Notes under the pieces: model-generated | What the model saw: only the letters and a program-made list of their open reading frames with translations | Told to the model about the DNA's origin: nothing | The model's database searches: none | NCBI RefSeq assembly: GCF_022662015.1 | Contig: NZ_JAKMCM010000001.1 | Location: forward strand, 186,001-250,000 | From: Aestuariivivens sediminicola | Lineage (GTDB): Bacteria; Bacteroidota; Bacteroidia; Flavobacteriales; Flavobacteriaceae | Length of the DNA: 64,000 nt | Reading direction: 5' to 3' | Part shown: piece after piece, positions 45,038 through 53,608 of the stretch | How positions within the stretch are numbered: position 1 is the stretch's first letter | How the letters are laid out: each line of letters begins with the position of its first letter | Translations under genes and position numbers: made by a program

Positions 45038-45520
45038 ATGATAGAAACATTAGAAGAATATGCTTTAATCGCTGAAATAATATCAGCGATTGCCATCATT
45101 ATATCTTTGGTGTTTGTTGGTGTTCAAATTAAAGCCAATACAAAAGCGACACAAGCATCAACTTTTCATGAAATTGCAGCTTTGGATATCAACATACTTC
45201 TGAATTTTAGCAGTTCAAAAGAATTGGCAAGATTAATCACTGTATTTAGAGATAATCCTGAATCATTAAATGAAGAGGAACAAATTCATGGTTTTTACTT
45301 GTTTGGCGCCGAGGTTCGACATGTCGAAAATTTATTTTTGCAAAATGAAAATAAAATGTTGAGTGCAAAAAATTGGAAATCTAGAAAAGCTCTAGTTGAT
45401 GGTGTGGTACTCTCTGCGGGATTTGGAGCATTGTTAAAACATCCATTCAGTAAATTTTTTGATGGTTCATTTATTGAGTATGGTAGAAATCAAAGAATAA
45501 AGTCTGGAATAAAAGAATGA
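45038..45520 (+). CDS. Conserved membrane-anchored protein of unknown function
   Basis: 160 residues. One N-terminal TM (about 9-29: ALIAEIISAIAIIISLVFVG) followed by VQIKANTKATQASTFHEIAA, a pattern shared with many short proteins of marine bacteria that lack an assigned function. The rest is helical and soluble. Start ATG in AAGGATATG. Single gene between R4 and a gene-free stretch. Confidence 0.75.
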   Translation: MIETLEEYALIAEIISAIAIIISLVFVGVQIKANTKATQASTFHEIAALDINILLNFSSSKELARLITVFRDNPESLNEEEQIHGFYLFGAEVRHVENLFLQNENKMLSAKNWKSRKALVDGVVLSAGFGALLKHPFSKFFDGSFIEYGRNQRIKSGIKE

Positions 45521-46127
45521 TGTTGAATGTTAAAACGTTAAAAAACTTAGCACAATAATGTATAACCGTAATTACAGCCGATTCGACTACGTCCGAATAC
45601 ACTCGAAAAATTTGGGTTATTAGTTAGCGACAATTCTAAGATTGAGGCAAATGCGGTTTTATCACCGAGGACAATTTTGAAAAAAACAGCATTGTAAAAC
45701 GACTTGAATTAATTGAGTAAATTACAAGGACAAAAAGCAGAACATACAACTTTGGCTATAAGTAATTGTGGTGAAAAATTTAGTTAGAAACAGATTTGTA
45801 GAACCCACAACCAAAACCCCCTTAAAAATATTTTTATTATATTAGGATTGTATTGAAAACTATCTTACGCATTATTATTAGCTAGTTAAAGGCAAAAGAG
45901 GACACTGCTAGCAGTTTATGCAGCAAGTAATCCATTGTGCTTAAAATAATTTAGCATTATATTTTTTTAAAACAGGTCACTTGATTTTTTACGTGCATCC
46001 AAAATTTATTCAAAAAAAATAGCCATAGTAAAAAAGACTGTCAATCCATTTTCAAAGCACATCAAAATTTTAAATTAAAAAACTTTGAAAGATTATAAAT
46101 TAACATTAACCAATTAAATTGAAAATT
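45521..46127. other. Long gene-free stretch
   Basis: About 600 bases without a supportable gene. The first part (45557-45830) is less AT-rich and reads like decayed coding DNA: a short frame from 45558 (MYNRNYSRFDYVRIHS) ends after 21 codons. The rest is AT-rich leader of the following lipoprotein gene. No R element was found here. Confidence 0.5.
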
Positions 46128-46637
46128 ATGAGAATTAAATTAACCATTCTAACAATTGTAGCCTTTGGTATCATACTAAATAGTTGTAAAGAAATTGAGG
46201 AAAAAGTGGAGGTAAAAGTTGACCTTTTAAATGATGAATTTCCAGAAGCCAAACAGGAAATAAATATGACCATAGACAGCATAGTTCAGAGTGTAAGAGA
46301 TGTAGACCTTGATAGACTGATTTCTTTTCATGCCTATAGCCCTAAGTTTACTGAATTTAAAAATGGAGAAGTTCGAAATGGAGCTAAAGAAAATGAAGAT
46401 TTTGAAAGAGGTGTTTTCGGTTCTGTTACAGAAATCTCAAAATTTGATATGAACGACACTAAAATTGCTGTTTATGGCGATATAGCTAATGTTACTACTC
46501 ACACTGATTTTCATCTAAAGTTTGGAGAGGATTCCGTTGTCGTAAATGACCAAATGACACTTCTATTTCTGAAAACTGATAATGGATGGAGAATAGTTCA
46601 CGAACATCATTCCCCACTGAACAAAGCCGAGGAATAA
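46128..46637 (+). CDS. Lipoprotein with NTF2/SnoaL-like (DUF4440-type) domain
   Basis: 169 residues from the ATG at 46128 (an upstream TTG at 46119 adds three residues). Lipobox IILNSC (Cys20), charged linker, then an NTF2-like fold: INMTIDSIVQSVRDVDLDRL, ISFHAYSPKFTEF, VYGDIANVTTHTDFHL, and the end DNGWRIVHEHHSPL, typical of SnoaL/DUF4440 domains (final strand with W-RIVHEH). Probable small-ligand binding or isomerase-like lipoprotein; the activity is unknown. Confidence 0.82.
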   Translation: MRIKLTILTIVAFGIILNSCKEIEEKVEVKVDLLNDEFPEAKQEINMTIDSIVQSVRDVDLDRLISFHAYSPKFTEFKNGEVRNGAKENEDFERGVFGSVTEISKFDMNDTKIAVYGDIANVTTHTDFHLKFGEDSVVVNDQMTLLFLKTDNGWRIVHEHHSPLNKAEE

Positions 46638-46656
46638 AAACTAAGTTTAATAAATA

Positions 46657-46849
46657 TTAAAAAAAATTAGTGTGTCTGATTATACCATTGAAATGACTCT
46701 GGCTGTTTCGGGTTATAGGGTCTCATTTAAGCATGACGTATTGAGGTTTTAGAGGGTTTTAGGGATTTATAATGGTTTACCCTATCTAAGATATTATCGT
46801 TCCTCTCTCAGACCTTTTTACTGACAGGGATGACAAGGTCTATTCCTCT
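46657..46849 (+). repeat. Repeat R5 (full length, type A left end)
   Basis: AAAAAAATTAGTGTGTCTGA, CATTGAAATGACTCTGGCTG, TCTCATTTAAGCATGACGTA, CTATCTAAGATATTATCGTT, CTCAGACC, T tract and GGTCTATTCCT. Twenty bases after the preceding plus-strand gene. Confidence 0.93.
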
Positions 46850-47051
46850 TACATAAATATTAAAACACTGTTAATCAATTATTCTTCATATATTACACTT
46901 GAAATTCAAGAAATTATTCTTTGACTCCCCTACAAAAAATTATATTTCACTTGAATGGTATAGTTTTCCCCCTTAAACATTGAATCCCCTTATGGCATAA
47001 CGAATTAATCATCAATAGAAACCATTATTCACTAACTAAAAACAAAACATT

Positions 47052-47852
47052 ATGAAAAAATTAGTAGTCATTGCCCTTATCTTATTTGGAGTCTCAAATA
47101 TGAGTTCACAGAATGGTGTGTTCGCCTATGGTTACAGACATGTCCCGGCTGATGAAATGGAAGTCTTTATGGCGAATGAAGCCATGTATTGGAGTAAGGT
47201 TCATGCAAACCTTATGAAGAAAGGTAAATTAACAGGCTGGACGGTAATGAGAAGGATTGGTGGTTTGGAATCTGAACCCAACGTTTATTTTTTCCTAGGA
47301 ATTGGTCCTTTAGAAAATCTTGACAATTTGAATAAAGATTACCCTGAAGCTGAAAAGGAAGTCAGAAGCGCTATGGATAAAGAAAAGCTAGCGCTCATTG
47401 ACGAACGACTCAAACAACCAAAGTTTAGGGTAGCAAATGTATTGCTTAGCAGGAGATCGTTTGTTGGTTCAGTAGATGCCGAATGGAATTATTTAGTTCA
47501 TAATTATGCGAAAGCCACTGATGTCAATGCTTTTTTGGATGCACAGGATAAATATTGGAAGCCGTTTTTTGAAGAACATATCACAAAAAAGAACACCAAA
47601 CAAGTGTTCTGGTATACAGCATCGGTCCTTAACCCACGAGGTTATGGTTATAATTGGAATTGTTACACAGTTGATGCCTACAAAAACATGAGTGATATCT
47701 ATGATTCATGGAATACAGATATCGATTTCCCCGAGGAAGGCTGGAAAAAAACGAGTGATCTAATGAAAAATCAAGATTTCTATAAGCGTGTAATATGGAA
47801 AAAAGTGATGTCACTTGATTCAGAAGGCAATTTAGTAAAGAATTGGAATTGA
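47052..47852 (+). CDS. Secreted protein with two NIPSNAP-like alpha/beta repeats (tentative)
   Basis: 266 residues with a signal peptide (VVIALILFGVSNMSSQ). Two halves look alike: VFAYGYRHVPADEMEVFMAN with EAMYWSKVH, and WNYLVHNYAKATDVNAFLDA with QDKYWKPFFEEH. Each is followed by a W/Y-rich strand (GWTVMRRIGG and FWYTASVLN), as in dimeric alpha/beta-barrel (NIPSNAP-like) domains. No catalytic residue is evident. It has its own terminator 20 bases after the stop. Confidence 0.72.
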   Translation: MKKLVVIALILFGVSNMSSQNGVFAYGYRHVPADEMEVFMANEAMYWSKVHANLMKKGKLTGWTVMRRIGGLESEPNVYFFLGIGPLENLDNLNKDYPEAEKEVRSAMDKEKLALIDERLKQPKFRVANVLLSRRSFVGSVDAEWNYLVHNYAKATDVNAFLDAQDKYWKPFFEEHITKKNTKQVFWYTASVLNPRGYGYNWNCYTVDAYKNMSDIYDSWNTDIDFPEEGWKKTSDLMKNQDFYKRVIWKKVMSLDSEGNLVKNWN

Positions 47853-47871
47853 TAACAAGTAAAGATTGTTT

Positions 47872-47896
47872 AACCCCTCATTTGAGGGGTTTTTTG
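47872..47896 (+). terminator. Rho-independent terminator
   Basis: AACCCCTCA (47872-47880) pairs with TGAGGGGTT (47883-47891), then a T run; directly downstream of the 47052-47852 gene. Confidence 0.9.
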
Positions 47897-47946
47897 TAAA
47901 TGAAAGTAAGCAAAGTATGCATGACCAACTTATTCCAAGAAAAACC

Positions 47947-48006
47947 AAAAAATTAGTATGCTTGATTGAACCACTGAAATGACTCTGGCTGTTTTGGGGG
48001 TTAAAA
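47947..48006 (+). repeat. Repeat R6 (left fragment only)
   Basis: AAAAATTAGTATGCTTGATT, CACTGAAATGACTCTGGCTG, TTTTGGGGGTTA; then the similarity stops. Confidence 0.88.
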
Positions 48007-48060
48007 GTTCAATAGAATTGGTGATTTATTCATTGTTTCTTTTTTGTGCTGCTATAGATT

Positions 48061-48089
48061 AAAAAAAAGGGAGATATTATTCTCCCTTC
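48061..48089 (-). terminator. Rho-independent terminator of the beta-barrel gene
   Basis: AGGGAGA-TATTAT-TCTCCCT (48068-48087) followed on the minus strand by eight T. Confidence 0.88.
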
Positions 48090-48108
48090 TAATATTTGAA
48101 TATAATAA

Positions 48109-48630
48109 TCAGTTTAAATTAAATGTCGCACCTATTCCAACTGAAGAGGCATCAATAGAATCTTTTATCATACTCTGGTAATATCCAAATATATCAGCAG
48201 AACCAATTCTTAAACCAATTTTTGGATAATAATAAAATCCTCCCCCATCTGAACCCTCATTAGTTATAATTCCGTATCCCACATCGGCTCCAAAAAACCA
48301 ATCTTCGCCTAATACAATTCTTGAAGAAAGTGCAACCGGTATAACACCGAGATCCTCTACTTCAAACCCATCAAAATCTTTACTAAAGAAATTGATATAT
48401 CCTGTTGCAAGTCCTACATCAAGACCTTCACCTAAATTAAACAAATAAGACACATCCAATCCAAGAGTAAATGACGAAAGGTCATCCCAATCGCCCACTG
48501 GAATACCCACATGTAAACCTAAATTGAATCCTTCGCCGGAGTTAGAATTTTGGGAATTATCTTCCCCACCTTGTGCGCTAATATTTGAGAATCCAAATAC
48601 AGCAATGATAACAAATAATAATTTTTTCAT
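48109..48630 (-). CDS. Small outer-membrane beta-barrel protein
   Basis: 173 residues. Signal peptide (LLFVIIAVFGFSNISAQ), Asn/Ser/Glu-rich linker, then alternating hydrophobic/polar strands (FNLGLHVGIPVGDW, FTLGLDVSYLFN, LDVGLATGYINFF, YPKIGLRIGSADI), ending VGIGATFNLN, a typical last barrel strand with a near C-terminal aromatic/hydrophobic pattern. Resembles 8-stranded porin-like families. Repeat C3 lies upstream and a terminator directly downstream. Confidence 0.82.
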   Translation of the reverse strand: MKKLLFVIIAVFGFSNISAQGGEDNSQNSNSGEGFNLGLHVGIPVGDWDDLSSFTLGLDVSYLFNLGEGLDVGLATGYINFFSKDFDGFEVEDLGVIPVALSSRIVLGEDWFFGADVGYGIITNEGSDGGGFYYYPKIGLRIGSADIFGYYQSMIKDSIDASSVGIGATFNLN

Positions 48631-48689
48631 AATTGTATAATTTAATGTTTGATTAAATTTAAAATGGTCTTTTTTAATGAATGTCCCAA

Positions 48690-48805
48690 TTCCTGTATGA
48701 AGGATAAATCAGGACAGATTTCATAAATAATCAATGTAAGTGTAATACTAAAAATTCACAATGAGGGATATCAGTTTAGATGGTGTTAACTGAATTAAAG
48801 AATAA
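48690..48805 (+). repeat. Repeat C, copy 3
   Basis: AAATCAGGACAGATTTCATA, AATACTAAAAATTCACAATG, AGGGATATCAGTTTAGATGG, TGTTAACTGAATTAA. Upstream of the minus-strand beta-barrel gene, as C1 and C2 are upstream of minus-strand genes. Confidence 0.82.
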
Positions 48806-48885
48806 TCATGAATAATTTATAACTATGGGTAACAGGTTTTAGGTATAATTAAAGTTAAAAATTATCACCTCAACTTTTTTCAGAC

Positions 48886-48940
48886 TCAAAAAATTAGTGT
48901 GTCTGAATATACCTGTTTATGGTCTTTGTTGATTTGGCGC
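48886..48940 (+). repeat. Repeat R7 (left fragment only)
   Basis: CAAAAAATTAGTGTGTCTGA-ATATACC matches the type A left end; weak GGTCTTTGTTGATTTGG follows. Ends at the stop codon of the sulfatase gene. Confidence 0.65.
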
Positions 48941-50508
48941 TATTCGGTATTTATCAACTTGTCCATTTCATGCGATAATCGCCTTCTGACTTCCTTAAAT
49001 GCTTCATTCAGGGCTAAATTTTCCCACTCATATGGATCGTTTTTGTGATCATACAATTCCTCTTGGCCATTGCCATATCGAATGTAACGCCAATTTTGAG
49101 TTCTGTATGAGAAGTTTTGTTTTTCGGTCGGAATATCAACTCCGAAATTACCCACCACACTCAAAGCTCCCTTAGGGCCTTTCCAATTTTCTTCTTTCCC
49201 ATCAATAAAAGGCTTCAAGCTAAAGCCGCCTAAATCGCCACCTAAATCATCCAATTTATTGGATCCTTTCAGGTTGCAATAATCTTTTAAGGTTGGGTAC
49301 AGATCTATTAGTGATACAGGATGTTCAACTTGGAAATTTTCTTTGCAATCAGGTGTTTTAATAACTAATGGAATTCTCATACTTTCTTCCCAAGGAGAGT
49401 TTTTAAACAAATACTCTTTTTCACCCATTTGCCAACCATGATCACTTGTTAAAACAACAATGGTATTCTCTTTAAACTTACTGTTATTTAAGGCATCCAT
49501 CACTTTGCCTATTTGTTCATCAACAAATGCAACACAGGCTAAATAGGCTTGCAAAAAATGTTTTAAAGCCGTTTCATGATCACCACCATAGGACTCCAGA
49601 AGCATTCTATAATATTTGGGCCCTTTGTTATCTTTATTTTCTGTGTTAAAATTAGCCTTGTAAAACGTGTCATCTGAATCATCGGGTTTCCATTGATCCA
49701 ATACTAAATCTTCTAAAGGAAACATGTCAAAGTATTTATCAGGTGCGTGTAATGGTGTATGAGGTCTTACAAAACCCACTGCCAAAACGAAGGGTTGTTC
49801 CGTTTCATTTTTTTCCAGTTCTAAAATTTTATTGGCCGCCCATTGTGCATGCAATTCATCTTGCATTAGATCTCTATCATTATCTGAAATATATCGCATT
49901 GGCTTTTTATCCCATCCGTACACCCAGCCTTTTTTTCCTTCTATACCTTCCGATTTTACACTGGAAAGCCTTCCATAGGAACCATCAATTGGGCCAATAC
50001 TATTAAAGGGAGCGGGCACCGACGGGTTTGAATTGTTCTTCTCTCCATCAAAATAAAGCGGGCCATAATTATGCTTTAATGGCATACCCCACTCGTCCCA
50101 GTCTTCCATGACGCTGCCGTGCGTAATTTTACCAGAGCCCAAAGTCTTATATCCATTTTCCTTAAAATAGCGCATAAGGGTTTTGTTATGTTTAAGAACG
50201 GGCTGTTTTTTTAAATCGGTCCAGCCATAGTCTTTTGAAACATGTGGATATACACCGGTAATAAAACTATTTCTGGACGGTGAACACACTGGGATATTGG
50301 ATTGCGCATTCAAAAAACGAACACCTGAGTTGGTGAGTTTATCAATATGGGGTGTTCTGGCTTGAGGGTGCCCTCCAAAAACACCTTGATAATCGTTAAG
50401 ATCATCACAAATAATGAGCAGGACATTGGGTTTCATTGTATCGGTCTGGCAATATGGCATTTTAAAAGTGAAAAATAACACCAATACCAGTGACAACCTT
50501 AGCTTCAT
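48940..50508 (-). CDS. Secreted sulfatase, iduronate-2-sulfatase-like (possibly S1_7)
   Basis: 522 residues. Signal peptide (LVLVLFFTFKMPYCQ). Metal Asp pair in IICDDLNDYQG, formylglycine motif VCSPSRNSFITGVYPH with Cys75, GSGKITHG, FVRPHTPLHAPDKYFD and TSDHGWQMGEKEYLFKN, the last two typical of iduronate-2-sulfatase-like enzymes. The C terminus gives YRYIRYG-like and ELYDHKNDPYEWENLA motifs. No other glycan enzyme is adjacent; it is bounded by R7 and R8. Confidence 0.92.
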   Translation of the reverse strand: MKLRLSLVLVLFFTFKMPYCQTDTMKPNVLLIICDDLNDYQGVFGGHPQARTPHIDKLTNSGVRFLNAQSNIPVCSPSRNSFITGVYPHVSKDYGWTDLKKQPVLKHNKTLMRYFKENGYKTLGSGKITHGSVMEDWDEWGMPLKHNYGPLYFDGEKNNSNPSVPAPFNSIGPIDGSYGRLSSVKSEGIEGKKGWVYGWDKKPMRYISDNDRDLMQDELHAQWAANKILELEKNETEQPFVLAVGFVRPHTPLHAPDKYFDMFPLEDLVLDQWKPDDSDDTFYKANFNTENKDNKGPKYYRMLLESYGGDHETALKHFLQAYLACVAFVDEQIGKVMDALNNSKFKENTIVVLTSDHGWQMGEKEYLFKNSPWEESMRIPLVIKTPDCKENFQVEHPVSLIDLYPTLKDYCNLKGSNKLDDLGGDLGGFSLKPFIDGKEENWKGPKGALSVVGNFGVDIPTEKQNFSYRTQNWRYIRYGNGQEELYDHKNDPYEWENLALNEAFKEVRRRLSHEMDKLINTE

Positions 50509-50785
50509 TCTTTCTAGTTGTTAATTTATAATTGGTTCTAAGAAAAACTGCTTAGTCATTAATTAAAAAGGGTAAAAAGTCTTTAGAACAAATTATTTGT
50601 CAGTTTTAATAATATGATTAAATAATAAATAAAAATACATTTATGCTTGAAATATTTTTACGTTTCCCCATAAAATGTTAGAAATAATATATAAAAGATT
50701 GAATTTAATTGATAAAATACTGGTATTATACTTCTCGTTTAACTTATTATTTAGACTTGACGTTTATGCTATTATTTTGAAATAC

Positions 50786-50860
50786 CAAAAATTACTATTT
50801 ATCATTATACTATTGAAACGACTCGTGCTGTTTTGGGATTTCCGAGGAATAATAGGGTGA
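50786..50860 (+). repeat. Repeat R8 (left fragment, degenerate)
   Basis: ATCATTATACTATTGAAACG-ACTCGTGCTGTTTTGGG, then GGAATAATAGGGTG; the right half is absent. The 390-base interval 50509-50899 contains otherwise only AT-rich DNA with no gene supported. Confidence 0.7.
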
Positions 50861-50899
50861 TTATCATATCATAAGCATTATTAAAAGTAAAATACAAAC

Positions 50900-51163
50900 T
50901 TAACTTTTGTTTTTGCCGCCAAGGATAGCAAGGAATGTTCCGATCGTTATTAACAAAGTAATAATACCAATCAAACACAGGCTCATAACGATAATCCCGC
51001 CCTCGAAAGCATCCGGAGGAGGAGTAACACCTTTAATAGATTGCCTAATTGCTTCAACAACATGGGCAAAACCAAAAATTAAAGTAAATGTGCTAATCGG
51101 TAGGAAAATAATTAGAAGAATAAAATTGAACCAAAAAGGAAATTTTAAAAACGGATTCTTCAT
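50900..51163 (-). CDS. Small two-TM membrane protein
   Basis: 87 residues. TM segments at about 8-31 (FWFNFILLIIFLPISTFTLI) and 56-80 (IVMSLCLIGIITLLITIGTF), connected by a loop IRQSIKGVTPPPDAFEGG. Basic C-terminal GGKNKS. No family recognised. Located between R8 and R9. Confidence 0.62.
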   Translation of the reverse strand: MKNPFLKFPFWFNFILLIIFLPISTFTLIFGFAHVVEAIRQSIKGVTPPPDAFEGGIIVMSLCLIGIITLLITIGTFLAILGGKNKS

Positions 51164-51197
51164 GACCAGTAAATGTAATTGAAACTAAATGTAAATG

Positions 51198-51360
51198 AAA
51201 CTCCAAAAAAAGTAAATGATATTAGTCAGTCTTGAGGTATTATGAGACCTCCCTGGTGTCTTTGGCTGTTTTGGGGTGTAGTGCCTCATCTAAGTATGAC
51301 ATGCAGAGGTTTTAGAGCGATTTAGATGTTTCTGATGGTGTAGGGGTAGGAGGGAATTTT
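51198..51360 (+). repeat. Repeat R9 (type B left end, alternative right end)
   Basis: AAACTCCAAAAAAAGTAAAT, CTTGAGGTATTATGAGACCT, CCCTGGTGTCTTTGGCTGTT, CATCTAAGTATGACATGC, TTTTAGAGCGATTTAG, then TCTGATGGTGTA and GGAGGGAATT, a right end shared with R10 instead of the hairpin/T-tract end. Confidence 0.85.
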
Positions 51361-51467
51361 TGTTTGTCTGTCAATGTTTTAAAAAAGATTTTATTCTTTT
51401 ATTTATACTGTTTCCTTATTCATCTTCATAATTCCGTTGCTAAATTAAATTTAAAATATTTGTCCCC

Positions 51468-52019
51468 TTAATTTTTTGGTCCGCATAAAATTAAACCATC
51501 CACATGTGAAGAAGATACATGTCCGCTAAAAAATACTATTTCTAGACAGGTTAAGTCTCCATTTTTAAATTCCTCATATTTATAAATCATAATATCATCA
51601 GTGATATCAAAAGTTGTAATCTGCAGATATTCAATTTCATCAATTATTTGAGAAGATCTATATTCCAAAGTTCCATTGGATTGTTCCTTACCAAGAATAT
51701 TTTCATCCATAGAATGCGTGTTTATAGTTATTGATTCACCCACTTTTTCAGAAAGAGTCACATATTTATGTTCAAAGCAATAATTATTCGATTCATTGGC
51801 TCTTTCGGAACGCCACCAATATTCCACTGGTTTGTTTAAGTCATTAATAAACCGGAAGTAAAATTTTTTCGGGTTAATCTCAAAATTCCAGTATTTCCAT
51901 GTAGTACCTTCAAACTTCTCCAAAAAAGTTTTATGACCATCGTCAAACTCTTCAATATCATCTTTACTACACGTCAATAACACAAGAGAAAGAAATATAA
52001 CGAGCATTATTTTTTTCAT
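51468..52019 (-). CDS. Lipoprotein of unknown function (lipocalin-like strands)
   Basis: 183 residues from the ATG at 52019; a longer frame from 52115 reads into repeat E2 and is rejected. Lipobox VLLTC (Cys17), SKDDIEEFDDGHK linker, then beta-rich sequence with an opening FEGTTWKYWNF resembling lipocalin-like lipoprotein domains and paired Cys near C-terminal DLTCLEIVFF and LILCGPKN. The family call is weak. Confidence 0.7.
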   Translation of the reverse strand: MKKIMLVIFLSLVLLTCSKDDIEEFDDGHKTFLEKFEGTTWKYWNFEINPKKFYFRFINDLNKPVEYWWRSERANESNNYCFEHKYVTLSEKVGESITINTHSMDENILGKEQSNGTLEYRSSQIIDEIEYLQITTFDITDDIMIYKYEEFKNGDLTCLEIVFFSGHVSSSHVDGLILCGPKN

Positions 52020-52049
52020 GATTATTTTATTGTTTATTTCACAATTATT

Positions 52050-52204
52050 GTATTTAACGTGTAAATGTTTCTTTATAGAGGAGATAGTCTCTTTATCTCT
52101 TGCTTTATGTTTCATTTACAGTACTAAAATTAAACTTAACATATAAGATTAGTATCCCAGATAATATTCTATAGAGAAATTCGGATAAATTAAGATTTCT
52201 TTAA
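52050..52204 (+). repeat. Repeat E, copy 2 (fused to repeat R10)
   Basis: Matches 35637-35784: GTAAATG ... CATTTAC block with AGAGGAGATAGTCTC, then AGTACTAAAATTAA, TAGTATCCCAGATAATATTC and GGATAAATTAAGATTTCT. Runs directly into an R element, as copy 1 does. Confidence 0.87.
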
Positions 52205-52340
52205 AAATTAATGAGTGATTATACCATTGAAATGACTCTAACTGTTTTGGGGTGTAGGAGTCTCTTTTAAGTAGGACATATCACGGTTTTAGAGTGTTTT
52301 TAGAGGTTGTTGATAGTGTAATGTTAGAAGGGAATTATTG
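52205..52340 (+). repeat. Repeat R10 (type A left end, alternative right end)
   Basis: GTGATTATACCATTGAAATG, CTCTAACTGTTTTGGGGTGT, TCTCTTTTAAGTAGGACATA, GGTTTTAGAGTGTTTTTAG, then TTGATAGTGTAATGTTAGAA and GGGAATT as in R9. Confidence 0.87.
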
Positions 52341-52389
52341 AGGGAACTAAAAAATTTGGTGGAATGGGCGATTCGTAAATATGAAGCCT

Positions 52390-53292
52390 TTAATCAAAAT
52401 GGAGTCGATATAACAGCTCTATCTTGAAAATAGCACCGTCTTTAAAGCGCTCATTTAACCGGGTTCTATGATCTCCAAAATAAATGGGCCCTAGTGCTAA
52501 GTTTACTTTATCATTCCCATCATACACGTCATAATTTCTACTGATGGCATAACCAATCTTAGTGTTTAAGTATATGGATTTACTTAACTGAAATCTCAAA
52601 TAAGTCACAATTTCATTTGAGATCTTCGATACATAGGCTCCATCAACACTATAATTTTGATCATTTAAATTATAGGTAGTTCCCAATCCGTCGAACTTCA
52701 AACCAAGCCATAACTTCTGACCTATTTTATAGTTAATATCCCCAACAATAGGCAAGTTCAAGTCAGCTTCAAATTTCTTATTGCTGCTCACATAATACAA
52801 GCCAAATATAGGCACTACAATAACTCCGTATTTTTCCGTATTGGCATACACACCATACCTGTATTTTAAATCATCCCGTTTTTTATTGGTAAATAATGAT
52901 AATAGGGCCAGCTGTAAATCCGCTTTGGAGAGCGTGATTTTGTCTGCAGCTAGTTTAGCAAAAACCATATATGTTGCCGACCATCTATCATTAATTATTG
53001 TGTTCACTCCAAAATTCATTCCCAACACATTTAAGTTAGAACCGGGCCTATTCGCATCTAAAGACAATTGGGTCCTGTTTGCAAAAAGTCCTGTAAGAAG
53101 AACTGTTTTTTCATTGATTATAATGGGAAAGTTAAATTCTAAACCTAATTCTTCAACAGTGGTCTGTGCATTGGATGTTTCAAAATCGTTTTGTAATGTG
53201 TTGGTATATGTCAAATTTAAAATGTCATAGTAATTTTGTGAAAATCCCTGGAGGAAAATACAACCGAATAAAATACTTAAAATAAATTTCAT
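52390..53292 (-). CDS. DUF6268 family outer-membrane beta-barrel protein
   Basis: 300 residues. Signal peptide (ILSILFGCIFLQGFSQ). Strand pattern and turns (LTYTNTLQNDFETSNAQTTV, LGLEFNFPIIINEKTVLLTG, TIINDRWSATYMVFAKLA, VIVVPIFGLYYVSSNKKFEA, KLWLGLKFDG) fit DUF6268 barrels, which often occur in Bacteroidota as transport-associated outer-membrane proteins. Ends FKIELLYRLHFD, a barrel-type C terminus with final Phe-Asp. Function unknown. Confidence 0.82.
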   Translation of the reverse strand: MKFILSILFGCIFLQGFSQNYYDILNLTYTNTLQNDFETSNAQTTVEELGLEFNFPIIINEKTVLLTGLFANRTQLSLDANRPGSNLNVLGMNFGVNTIINDRWSATYMVFAKLAADKITLSKADLQLALLSLFTNKKRDDLKYRYGVYANTEKYGVIVVPIFGLYYVSSNKKFEADLNLPIVGDINYKIGQKLWLGLKFDGLGTTYNLNDQNYSVDGAYVSKISNEIVTYLRFQLSKSIYLNTKIGYAISRNYDVYDGNDKVNLALGPIYFGDHRTRLNERFKDGAIFKIELLYRLHFD

Positions 53293-53384
53293 TTTTTGTT
53301 TTTAGAATGAGCTACAATGGACATTAATTCAATAGCGGATTTCTTCAAGGTATGCTTCTTAGCATTCCCAACAAATGTAATTAG

Positions 53385-53520
53385 AACTACAAAAACAGCA
53401 AATGACAATAATCATTCATGAAGTAGTATTACACCTCCCTGGTGACTCTGGCTGTTTCGGGGTATAGGGGGTGTTTTAAGCACTACCTATCAAGGCTTTA
53501 TTAGAGATTATGAGATATCC
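53385..53520 (+). repeat. Repeat R11 (type B left end, truncated right)
   Basis: AGAACTACAAAAACAGCAAA, AATCATTCATGAAGTAGTAT, TACACCTCCCTGGTG, ACTCTGGCTGTTTCGGGG, GTTTTAAGCACTACCTATCA, then weak TTAGAGATTATG. Confidence 0.85.
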
Positions 53521-53608
53521 TTTAACATTTTTACTTAAATTTATGGAATAAACACAATGTGTTTATTCCATAGTTGTATGTAATTAATAGAACACCCATT
53601 ATCATATT

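Noticed and set aside
45521-45850. Gene remnant in the gene-free stretch
   Set aside because: Short readable fragments exist, but no parent family could be recognised, so it is described rather than called.
50675-50860. 61-codon hydrophobic frame
   Set aside because: Reads into repeat R8 and is composed of AT-rich codons; it has no family or start-site support.
52020-52115. Extended N terminus of the lipoprotein at 51468-52019
   Set aside because: The extension covers part of repeat E2 and lacks signal-peptide character, while the inner ATG begins a perfect lipoprotein signal.
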